From: JABDMH01 sp964428345
GTDB taxonomy: Bacteria; Bacteroidota; Bacteroidia; Chitinophagales; Saprospiraceae
Assembly: GCA_964428345.1 (NCBI GenBank)
Contig: CAYRYD010000005.1
Location: forward strand, 1-64,000
Direction: 5' to 3'
DNA length: 64,000 nucleotides
How positions within the stretch are numbered: the stretch's first letter is position 1; the number at the start of each line of letters is the position of its first letter. The translations under genes were made by a program, and so were the position numbers. Below are positions 53,287 to 60,629 of this stretch, in pieces. The notes under the pieces were generated by a model that was not told where the DNA came from, searched no databases, and was given only the letters and a program-made list of their open reading frames with translations.

Positions 53287-53669
53287 TTATACAACTGGTA
53301 TGCCGTGGCTACCGGCAAACTATGCCCCAGCGGCTGGCATGTGCCAACCAATGCTGACTGGACTACCTGATCGATTACCTGGGAGGAGAAGATAAAGCGG
53401 GAGGTAAAATGAAAGAGTCAGGGTTGAGTCATTGGCAAAGTCCTAATACCGGGGCAACCAGCGAAAGCAGTCTTACCGGACTGCCAGCCGGAGCCCGTGA
53501 TGAGAATGGCACCTTTATTAATGTTGGCAGTTATAGTACCTGGTGGAGCAGTACTGCATCCAGTATTAGTGTTGCCAACTGCCGGATATTGTATTACTTC
53601 GTTGAGAGAATCTTAAGTACTGGCAATCCTAAGGGGTTTGGGAATTCGGTGCGTTGTCTGAAGGATTGA
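53287..53669 (+). pseudogene. FISUMP-domain fragment, frameshifted
   Basis: From 53287 the frame reads LYNWYAVATGKLCPSGWHVP then TNADWTT and a stop; shifting one base at about 53368 restores IDYLGGEDKAGGKMKES. It goes on as SPNTGATSESSLTGLPAGAR, FINVGSYSTWWSST and the family-typical end GNSVRCLKD. This is the C-terminal two thirds of a FISUMP domain, lacking its N-terminus and signal peptide, with one single-base deletion. Such proteins are surface lipoproteins in Bacteroidota and Fibrobacterota. Confidence 0.75.
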
Positions 53670-53813
53670 ATTGGCCGGCACTCCGGCAGAAAGACATACC
53701 AGATATTCTGGTACCGTATGGTGGCGAGCTCCGGCAAATAGGTCTTTCGATGATTCCATCTAACTACTAGATCTAAATCCTTATTAGTGGATAAAAAGTG
53801 AGAGCGACATAAA

Positions 53814-54101
53814 ATGGATAAAATTGTTGTGATTTCACTTCTCTTGCTATCCTGGATTACCGTGTCCTGCTGTCAACAGGGAAAGTTGGAGGTTTCAGGC
53901 TCAATCCATTCCTGCAGCTCACAAAGTCCCTCATTTTATCCTGGCAGGATGCTCTGGAAGGGAGCGGATTTTGAAGGTTGGAATGGGCGTGAATGGATGT
54001 GGCTGATCGGAAATACCAATACAGGACCGGTGACAGACATCGAGGGTGACACTTACCAGATGATGAGGGTGGAAGAGCAGGAAGATTCTTCGTATCGATA
54101 A
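53814..54101 (+). CDS. Small lipoprotein with start of a FISUMP domain, probably truncated
   Basis: The 95-residue product has a lipoprotein signal (LLSWITVSC, Cys at about 19), a middle part I do not recognise (YPGRMLWKGADFEGWNG) and, near the end, GPVTDIEGDTYQMMRVEEQ, which resembles the first strand of a FISUMP domain (VTDIDGNxYxTVxIGxQ). It then stops. A separate FISUMP body lies just upstream at 53287, so this area held two or more such genes that have broken down. It may be a pseudogene. Confidence 0.45.
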   Translation: MDKIVVISLLLLSWITVSCCQQGKLEVSGSIHSCSSQSPSFYPGRMLWKGADFEGWNGREWMWLIGNTNTGPVTDIEGDTYQMMRVEEQEDSSYR

Positions 54102-54321
54102 TGGCAAATGAAAGGTTTTGTAACCTTAATGGAATGACATTCCTGAACCAAATTGAGCTGTAGAAAGGGCATTTTCGGTTTGTGTGGCACTTCTTAAACC
54201 CCGTCAAATTATCCTGATGCAGCATTAACAACAGATGAAAGAGTCAATTGCCTGCCATATCCGGGAGACCGCTTTAACACGGCCGGAATTTATTTTATCT
54301 GGTTTCATATCATGTACAGTC

Positions 54322-54329
54322 TATCTTTG
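54322..54329 (+). promoter_or_regulatory. Probable -7 element of antiporter gene
   Basis: TATCTTTG fits TAnnTTTG, with TGG 19 bases upstream as an imperfect -33 element. Transcription would start near 54336. That rules out a GTG start at 54329 and favours ATG 54353 for the antiporter. Confidence 0.4.
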
Positions 54330-54352
54330 TGCGAAGGACGACCGGTTCACCT

Positions 54353-55846
54353 ATGAATTTGACGATCGAAAACATACTTTTTGTTGGCTCTGTCCTGCTC
54401 TTTATCAGCATTATTGTAGGTAAAACTTCGTACAAATTTGGTGTCCCAACCCTGATTCTGTTCCTGGCTATTGGTATGATAGCCGGATCTGAGGGTGTTG
54501 GGGGCATTCAATTTGATGATCCTCAGATTGCCCAATTTATCGGGATTGTATCGCTTAATTTTATTCTTTTTTCAGGTGGATTGGATACCAATTGGAGTTC
54601 GGTCAGGCCGGTCCTTAAAGAAGGTATCACATTATCGACACTCGGAGTCCTGCTGACAGCCCTAACTCTCTGCATCTTCGTCTATTTGATCGCTGATTTC
54701 AATATCTATGAAAGTTTGCTGCTTGGTGCGATTGTTTCATCGACAGATGCTGCTGCAGTATTCTCGATTTTAAGATTAAAAAGCCTGGCATTGAAAAGCA
54801 ATTTACGAGCTACCTTGGAGCTGGAGAGCGGTAGTAACGATCCGATGGCCTATGTATTGACTATTGCCTTTCTTGCATTGGTAGTCAACCCGGATTTGGG
54901 TATCGTTTCGGTCATCCCCTTGTTTTTTCGGCAGATGGTCATCGGAGCAGTTGCGGGTTTTCTCTTTGGCCGTCTCAGCAAATTAGTCATCAACAAAATC
55001 AGACTGGACTTTGAGGGTCTGTATCCTGTGTTGGCTATCGCCCTGATGTTTATTACTTTTTCGGCGACAAATTTTGCCGGGGGAAATGGCTTTTTAGCGA
55101 TATATATTTGTGCAGTCTATCTGGGTAATCAGGACCTGATTCACAAGAAAACGATCATGAAAATGTACGATGGACTGGCCTGGTTGATGCAGATTGTTCT
55201 GTTTCTTACTCTGGGACTGCTGGTCTTTCCTTCAGAGATAATTCCGGTTGCCGGCACTGGTCTGCTCATCTCACTGTTCCTGATCCTGATTGCCCGTCCA
55301 CTAAGCGTATTCATCAGCTTACTGCCCTTCAGAATGAAAACCAGAAGGAGGTTTTATATTTCCTGGGTTGGTTTGCGGGGCGCCGTGCCGATAGTTTTTG
55401 CCACCTATCCGTTACTGGTTGGTATAGACAAGGCGGACATGATATTCAACCTTGTTTTTTTTATTTCAGTAACTTCAGTGCTGATTCAGGGTACTACACT
55501 GCCTATCGTAGCCAGATGGCTTCATGTCGCTCTCCCCGAGAAAGTGAAACCTCTGGCCCCAACCGAAGCATTCCTGGCTGAACATCCCAAGACGGTAATC
55601 AGGGAGATTGAAATCAATGAAGGGTGTTACGCCGCTGGTAAGAAGATCGTCGATCTGAATTTTCCAAAAACCGCCTTGATTGCCATGATAAAAAGGGATG
55701 ATAAATATCTCACTCCCAGTGGTTCTACCCAAATCGAGGTAAAAGACACCCTGATTATATTGTCGGACAATCACCGGGGTATTGAGAATGTGTATGAAAC
55801 CCTGCGGATAAAGGATGTAAAAAATGTAGCAGCCGATGAAGGTTGA
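54353..55846 (+). CDS. Cation/proton antiporter, CPA1 type with TrkA-C domain (NhaP2-like)
   Basis: The 497-residue protein has about 12 membrane helices in residues 1-390 with the CPA1 pattern (FILFSGGLDTNW; IVSSTDAAAVFSILR; LELESGSNDPMAYVLTI, where the Asp-bearing ESGSNDP is the exchange site; VGLRGAVPIVFATYPL), then a cytoplasmic TrkA-C-like domain (GCYAAGKKIVDLNFPKTALIAMI... DTLIILSD). It should exchange K+ or Na+ for protons across the inner membrane. The ATG 54353 start is supported by a promoter element overlapping the alternative GTG. It converges with the M48-like gene. Confidence 0.88.
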   Translation: MNLTIENILFVGSVLLFISIIVGKTSYKFGVPTLILFLAIGMIAGSEGVGGIQFDDPQIAQFIGIVSLNFILFSGGLDTNWSSVRPVLKEGITLSTLGVLLTALTLCIFVYLIADFNIYESLLLGAIVSSTDAAAVFSILRLKSLALKSNLRATLELESGSNDPMAYVLTIAFLALVVNPDLGIVSVIPLFFRQMVIGAVAGFLFGRLSKLVINKIRLDFEGLYPVLAIALMFITFSATNFAGGNGFLAIYICAVYLGNQDLIHKKTIMKMYDGLAWLMQIVLFLTLGLLVFPSEIIPVAGTGLLISLFLILIARPLSVFISLLPFRMKTRRRFYISWVGLRGAVPIVFATYPLLVGIDKADMIFNLVFFISVTSVLIQGTTLPIVARWLHVALPEKVKPLAPTEAFLAEHPKTVIREIEINEGCYAAGKKIVDLNFPKTALIAMIKRDDKYLTPSGSTQIEVKDTLIILSDNHRGIENVYETLRIKDVKNVAADEG

Positions 55847-55881
55847 TGGTAAAAAGAAAATTTCCTGATGGCAGGGTAGGC

Positions 55882-56706
55882 TCAAAGGATGGTTCTCTTA
55901 TCAAGCAGATCCCGATACGGGCCCTCATCGGTCCATAAAATCAGTTCCCTGGCCCGGGCAATGGCCCAGGAATTGCTGCCGAGCATATAACTGATGACCT
56001 TCCCAAAGGTTTTCTGAGGCCCTTCGAAGTGATGGGCCTGATGCTCAAAGTCCTTCAGACTGATTGACGACCACAGGCGTTCCGGCCAGCCAGCCAGTTT
56101 GGCAAACAGGTAAAGAGCGGCATTTCTGTCCTGACAGGCCAGGAGTCCTCCCCGGTCTGCTGTCAGTTCCGACATGTGATCCCAGTGATACAATGCATAC
56201 TTGAGACCAGCTGAAACCAGTGAGCTGATGCCAAGCGTTATAACGGAAAAAGCCTCCATCAGATCGGGAAAAATCAAGCCGATTTCTTTATAAAGCGTGT
56301 GTTGGTGACTCAGATGGGCCATCTCCCGTCCGAGGAGAAAGAGCAGTTCCTGATGGCTCAGCTTATCGACCGCTTCGGAAGAAAGAATGACCATGGGATT
56401 TTCGACACCGAGCGAAATACCCTCCAACCGGTCCGAACGTTGGATATAAAGTTGGGCTTTTTGGCTTACCTGCAAAATATCAGAGGCTTTTTCCAGTAAA
56501 TACTGCAGATGGCTAAAATTGTTTTCACTGACCCGAATGGAATTGGATTGATATTGGAGCAACATGTGTTGTTCCAGTCCGATTTCATGAAACTTGTTGA
56601 CCAGGATTGGCAGACCCTTCGTCTTTCGCAGATTTTCGAGAGCCCGTGTTTCCAGGGGATGCCGGTACATTTCCGGACTAAGACCATGAAGTATTTTGGG
56701 ATCCAT
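55882..56706 (-). CDS. M48-like peptidase homologue with altered HExxH
   Basis: A 274-residue protein resembling M48 (Ste24/HtpX) peptidases. MVILSSEAVDKLSHQELLFLLGREMAHLSHQHTLY is the zinc-helix region, quoted here in parts: VDKLSHQELLFLLG then REMAHLSHQH. The first zinc His of H-E-x-x-H is Arg127, with Glu128 and His131 kept; the downstream acidic motif SELTADRGG is also kept. One hydrophobic stretch (VITLGISSLVSAGLKYAL) may touch the membrane. Either it is not a protease or it belongs to a subgroup using another ligand. A hairpin separates it from the hemerythrin gene upstream. Confidence 0.7.
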   Translation of the reverse strand: MDPKILHGLSPEMYRHPLETRALENLRKTKGLPILVNKFHEIGLEQHMLLQYQSNSIRVSENNFSHLQYLLEKASDILQVSQKAQLYIQRSDRLEGISLGVENPMVILSSEAVDKLSHQELLFLLGREMAHLSHQHTLYKEIGLIFPDLMEAFSVITLGISSLVSAGLKYALYHWDHMSELTADRGGLLACQDRNAALYLFAKLAGWPERLWSSISLKDFEHQAHHFEGPQKTFGKVISYMLGSNSWAIARARELILWTDEGPYRDLLDKRTIL

Positions 56707-56724
56707 GACCTGAAGATAAATAAT

Positions 56725-56757
56725 GAAGGCATTCCAGGTACTAACCGGAATGCCTTC
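56725..56757 (-). terminator. Hairpin between hemerythrin remnant and M48-like gene
   Basis: GAAGGCATTCC and GGAATGCCTTC form a perfect 11-pair stem around an 11-base loop. On the minus strand it is followed by ATTATTTATCTT, moderately T-rich, so it probably ends the hemerythrin transcript. Confidence 0.5.
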
Positions 56758-56789
56758 TTCTTAACCTGATGTATTCTGGTAAAACCAGA

Positions 56790-57452
56790 TCAGTCTGCCA
56801 TAATACTTATTCTTTGCCACCGTGCTTCATCAATCACTTCTCTGCCGATCGACTGGATTTTTTCAAACACCGGAGCAGGTGCGCTGTTCTTTACCTGTCG
56901 GTATAGACCCGCCAGTTCGCGGATATTCAGTGCTGGTAACATCCACCGCATCCATTCGGCATACCTTTCCGGAGATGTATTGATTTGAATCCTGACCCGG
57001 ATGGCGGTTAATTCCTCATTGGATAGTAACTGCTGTGACACCGGAAGGACCGTTTCTTCTTCCCGGTTCATGTGAGAAAGATAGAAAGCAATCAGGTCGG
57101 TGAAATAGATGCTCAGAATGTTGGCCCGGGCTATACGGGTGGAGGTATCTGCGGTGCGCAGTTCCTTCAGGAGAACTTGCAGACCGGACACCTTCTCTTC
57201 TCCTTCCTGGTGCTGGACTTCCAATTCCTAAGAAATACCAGGAGATGCCTTTTCGATGGGTGGAAACACGATATTGTCTTCATGGTGAGCGTGTTCCTCC
57301 AAAAGGTCAAGCATTTTTTCCAAAGCATCGAAGGTGCTATTGGCTTCCTGATCATCACTGAAATCGGTGGTTAACAAGGTCCCTCCCATATGGTAGATCA
57401 AAGCCCGGATCGCTTTGTGAATGGGGGTAAAGAGATCAATTTTTTGTTCCAT
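56790..57452 (-). pseudogene. Hemerythrin-domain protein split by in-frame TAG
   Basis: Two open segments lie in the same frame with only one stop between them. The N-terminal part from ATG 57452 encodes 74 residues (FTPIHKAIRALIYHMGG, LLEEHAHHEDNIVFPPIE) with the first His ligands. TAG at 57230-57228 follows SPGIS. Directly after it the frame continues ELEVQHQEGEEKVSGL and then YLSHMNREEETVLPV with the later H/E ligands, ending at 56790. The combined length, about 220 residues, suits a one-domain hemerythrin protein with a C-terminal helix region. So one nonsense change, or a base error, interrupts the gene. It would bind O2, NO or sense iron if intact. Confidence 0.8.
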
Positions 57453-57495
57453 GTCTTGTTTTCTTAGTTTATTATGCGGGGCTGAGCGCTGGTAA

Positions 57496-58140
57496 CTATT
57501 TTTGAATCACTTTACCATTTCCGTTGATATCGGTGATTAGTTGTGGGTTGCCTTTGTAATAGATCTTTCCATTGCCATTGATCGTGGCTTTTAGTAGTTC
57601 ATGGACCCTTACTTCGGTGTGTCCGTTTCCGTGCAAAGTTACTTCAGCCTGGTCCACCTCCAAATCAAAGGCTTTAATCTGGCATTGTCCTGTATTGAGG
57701 CATTTAAGCGTTTGGTATTTACCGGAACCCACTATCAATTTTCCATTGCCAGTAGCCGATAACTCCAATACCTCACCCTGGAAATCGCCGTTGGTAATGA
57801 TGGTGGCATCGCCTGTCAGATAGAGACCCTCGAGTTCCGGCATGGTCACCGTCACTGTTGATCTGGCATTAACCACCCGCGTATCGGTATCGTAGGTCAC
57901 TTTCAATGTCTGTCCTTCCAGCTCTGTTTCCAGGTAGGGCATGATGTTGCTATGCGTCCGGACATTGATGCTGTAGTGGTCACCTGCCGTCAGTTTGATA
58001 TCGATATCACCAACCACTTCAATACCGGTAAAGGACGATACATTCCGGTTCTCCTCGATTAACTGCCCATTGCCATCAATAATGTCCTTGTTGCAGGCAT
58101 TCAGGATGAGCAACAACCCGGCCAAATACATTTTTTTCAT
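57496..58140 (-). CDS. DUF2807 (GIN-domain) lipoprotein
   Basis: A 214-residue lipoprotein (signal MKKMYLAGLLLILNAC, Cys16) followed by a right-handed beta-helix-like DUF2807 domain: FTGIEVVGDIDIKLTAGDHYSI, repeated short strands with G-N-G turns (ATGNGKLIVG, LHGNGHTEVRV, INGNGKIYYKG, INGNGKV). These domains are called putative auto-transporter adhesin head domains and are widespread in Bacteroidota; function unknown. A promoter with TTG-N20-CACATTTG lies upstream at 58183-58213. Confidence 0.88.
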   Translation of the reverse strand: MKKMYLAGLLLILNACNKDIIDGNGQLIEENRNVSSFTGIEVVGDIDIKLTAGDHYSINVRTHSNIMPYLETELEGQTLKVTYDTDTRVVNARSTVTVTMPELEGLYLTGDATIITNGDFQGEVLELSATGNGKLIVGSGKYQTLKCLNTGQCQIKAFDLEVDQAEVTLHGNGHTEVRVHELLKATINGNGKIYYKGNPQLITDINGNGKVIQK

Positions 58141-58182
58141 CGTACTAATTTTTTATGGTGAATGAAAGCTTGAATTCGGATG

Positions 58183-58213
58183 CAAATGTGATCAGAACCA
58201 GACGGTTGATCAA
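58183..58213 (-). promoter_or_regulatory. Promoter of DUF2807 gene
   Basis: On the minus strand TTG (58213-58211), a 20-base spacer and CACATTTG (58190-58183), one base off TAnnTTTG. The spacer equals that of the tRNA-Asp promoter. The leader would be about 36 bases. Confidence 0.45.
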
Positions 58214-58333
58214 CCCTGTCTGGAGTCAAGTGCAGAAAAACCGGTGTGAATTGAGGTTTATGGAGTCTCACCTTTCCAGGCAGGTGACCATTGGAATCTT
58301 TATTTTAGAGGCAATCTTGAAAATTGCAGTGAA

Positions 58334-59416
58334 ATGGCAAACTACGCTCTTCCCGGCTTTTTGTGGTATTTCCTTATTGCTCTTGTATCATTCCCTTGCC
58401 AGTCAGTGAGGACCCAAACCCTCCGGATCCAGGGTGTTTACGGAAGTCCACAGCCTCTCTGGGATAAAGGTTACCGTTTGAGTGATCTGGGTATCAACGC
58501 CATTTTTGTACATAGCGGTTCGATCAATCAGGCGATGATAAGCCGGGCCCGGGAAGAGGGAGCAAAGGTCTTTGCGGAATTTGCCACACTCAATGGGAAA
58601 AATTATGTCGAATCCCATCCGGAAGCCTGGGCGATCAATGAGCAGGGAGATAAGGTAGAGCCGGCTTCCTGGTTTATGGGAGTCTGCCCCACAGAACCCG
58701 GTTTTCGCCAGTACCGGCAAAACCAGCTGTCAGACCTGCTGACCAAATTTGATCTGGATGGGGTCTGGCTGGATTACCTACACTGGCATGCCCAGTTTGA
58801 AGAACCCGATCCGATCCTTCCGGAGACTTGCTTTTGCGATCATTGCCTGAAGGCCTTTTCCGGGGTTGCTGGTCTTCAGATTCCGGAGGGCAGTAGGGCC
58901 GACAAAGCTCGCTGGATCCTCAACCATCATGATCCGGCCTGGCGTCAATGGCGGTGCGAGATAATCTATCAATGGACCGTTGAAATGAAATCCATCCTTA
59001 TGTCCCTAGAACCCGGTGCCTTATTGGGCGTGTATCATTGTCCCTGGGACGATCAGGAATTTGACGGTGCCCGCCGGCGTAATCTGGGCCTGGATTACGA
59101 TTTGCTGAAAAAGTCCGTTGACGTATTTTCTCCGATGGTCTATCACGAAAGAATGGGTAGGGAGCCCGGATGGGTAGGGGAGAATCTCGACTGGTTCATA
59201 CAGCGAATCGATGTCCGGGAATCGGGCTATCCACAGGTTTGGCCGATAATACAAGCTCACAATGATCCCGGCACGATTACTCCTGATACTTTTGAAATGG
59301 TACTGCGTTCGGGACTGTCAGGAAAGTCAGGGGGAGTTATGATGTTTACTACCAGCTCGGTTGCCGAAGAAGAGGAAAAAATCGAAGTCATGAGAAGAGT
59401 GTATACCGGAAAATAG
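58334..59416 (+). CDS. Exported putative TIM-barrel glycoside hydrolase
   Basis: The 360-residue protein has a signal peptide (about 1-28) and a (beta/alpha)8-type pattern like the hypothetical glycosyl-hydrolase families next to alpha-amylases: LGINAIFVHSG, FAEFATLNGK, YVESHPEAWAINEQGD, MGVCPTEPGFRQY, LDGVWLDYLHWHAQFEEPDP (quoted as DGVWLDYLHW), the small cysteine motif CFCDHCLKAF and VFSPMVYHERMG. Asp of WLDY and Glu of YHE are candidate catalytic residues. Substrate unknown. It is divergent from the DUF2807 gene and convergent with the zinc-peptidase-like gene. Confidence 0.65.
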   Translation: MANYALPGFLWYFLIALVSFPCQSVRTQTLRIQGVYGSPQPLWDKGYRLSDLGINAIFVHSGSINQAMISRAREEGAKVFAEFATLNGKNYVESHPEAWAINEQGDKVEPASWFMGVCPTEPGFRQYRQNQLSDLLTKFDLDGVWLDYLHWHAQFEEPDPILPETCFCDHCLKAFSGVAGLQIPEGSRADKARWILNHHDPAWRQWRCEIIYQWTVEMKSILMSLEPGALLGVYHCPWDDQEFDGARRRNLGLDYDLLKKSVDVFSPMVYHERMGREPGWVGENLDWFIQRIDVRESGYPQVWPIIQAHNDPGTITPDTFEMVLRSGLSGKSGGVMMFTTSSVAEEEEKIEVMRRVYTGK

Positions 59417-59457
59417 GGGAAACCTGGTTTCTACAGCCAGATAACTGGTTGATTTCG

Positions 59458-60513
59458 CTAGTTGTCGAACGAGTGCAGAAGCTGGTGTACGAACCGGAGT
59501 TTCCTGATGACCGGCTCGGGAATCGAAAAGGAAAAAAGGTTGGGTTGTTCCGTATTCTGATTCAAATGACTAACAGCAAAGTTCAGTGGGATAATGGCAT
59601 CCAGAATTTTCTCAAATTCTGTCTCCTTGTATGGGTCGAAGCTGGCATACATACTCATCGAGGATGCGCTCTGTAAATTTGGACGGATGCTGAGGCCAAG
59701 AACATAGGCCGATTCCAGCAGATCCATCAGGTAAAGGTAATGTGACCAGGTTTCAGCCCAGTCTGCCCGGGCGTGAAAAGTGGCGTATTTGCTGCTATAG
59801 TTCTTTTGCCAGTTGTCGGGAGGTCCCAGTTGGTGGTGTTGGTTGAGAGCCTCAGTGTAATCGGGTATTTCATCTCCGAAGAGATCTCGAAAAGTCTGCA
59901 GGATAGCCCGGTTAGACAACACTAATTGTTCCCAATAGTATTGACCAGTCTCATGCCGAAGAAAGCTCATGATGGAACCGTGGTGTTCTTCGATCCGATG
60001 GTGTAAAGATCCGGTGCTTCGGGCAACTGCTCTTGACAGGTTAATGGTAATCAGGCCATTGGAATATCCATTTCTGGCAGGAGAGGAGGGATATTCTTCG
60101 GTCAGAAATTCAAAAGAAAGTCCATGATCAGGGGCATCAATTTTACTGACCACCGGCAGATTAAGCCGGTTCAGGCTGTAAATCATCCGGTGTTTGGCCT
60201 GCTCCATTTCCTTCCAGATAGCACGTTGGTCTTCGGAATTTATCTCGGGGAAGTTTTGATCCAGACGACAGACATCACAAAGCGAATGGGCGCTATCGGT
60301 CGGTACCAGCCAGTTACATACTCCGTACTGATAATGCTGACAATATTGAAAAGTTCTCCCTTCCTCCGTGTGAATTTTGCCATCTTCTCCCGGTACCAGG
60401 AGTTTGAGCTCAGAATATTGCTTTAGGTAACCAACAGCATGCCCGCATCTTGCACATTGGGTACTTTCGAAAGAAAGTGGATTAAGGCAATTCGGGCATT
60501 CAAAAATCTTCAT
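59458..60513 (-). CDS. Zinc-binding metallopeptidase-like protein with altered HExxH
   Basis: The 351-residue protein starts with a zinc ribbon (CPNCLNPLSFESTQCARCGH), continues with a second Cys-rich block (CQHYQYGVCNWLVP... CDVCRLD) and then the peptidase-like domain. The family helix normally reads F-R-H-E-x-G-H-Y-Y-W; here it is FLRHETGQYYW, with Gln191 in place of the second zinc His. The codon is CAA, one base from His. Other conserved parts (LFGDEIPDYTEALNQHH; ADWAETWSHYLYLMD) are kept. It may be inactive or bind metal differently. TATCTTTG at 60531-60524 is a likely promoter element very close to the start. Confidence 0.75.
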   Translation of the reverse strand: MKIFECPNCLNPLSFESTQCARCGHAVGYLKQYSELKLLVPGEDGKIHTEEGRTFQYCQHYQYGVCNWLVPTDSAHSLCDVCRLDQNFPEINSEDQRAIWKEMEQAKHRMIYSLNRLNLPVVSKIDAPDHGLSFEFLTEEYPSSPARNGYSNGLITINLSRAVARSTGSLHHRIEEHHGSIMSFLRHETGQYYWEQLVLSNRAILQTFRDLFGDEIPDYTEALNQHHQLGPPDNWQKNYSSKYATFHARADWAETWSHYLYLMDLLESAYVLGLSIRPNLQSASSMSMYASFDPYKETEFEKILDAIIPLNFAVSHLNQNTEQPNLFSFSIPEPVIRKLRFVHQLLHSFDN

Positions 60514-60629
60514 CTTCTTTTATCAAAGATAGGTCTATTGAGTTAACGAGGTGAATCTTTTGTGAACTGAAGCCGGTGTGCCCCATATCTGATTATTACC
60601 TATATTGCTTAGTTCACCAATTTTTTGCT

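Noticed and set aside
53857..54231. 124-codon minus-strand frame opposite the small lipoprotein
   Set aside because: No signal, family resemblance or codon pattern; it is antisense to a frame with a clear lipoprotein signal.
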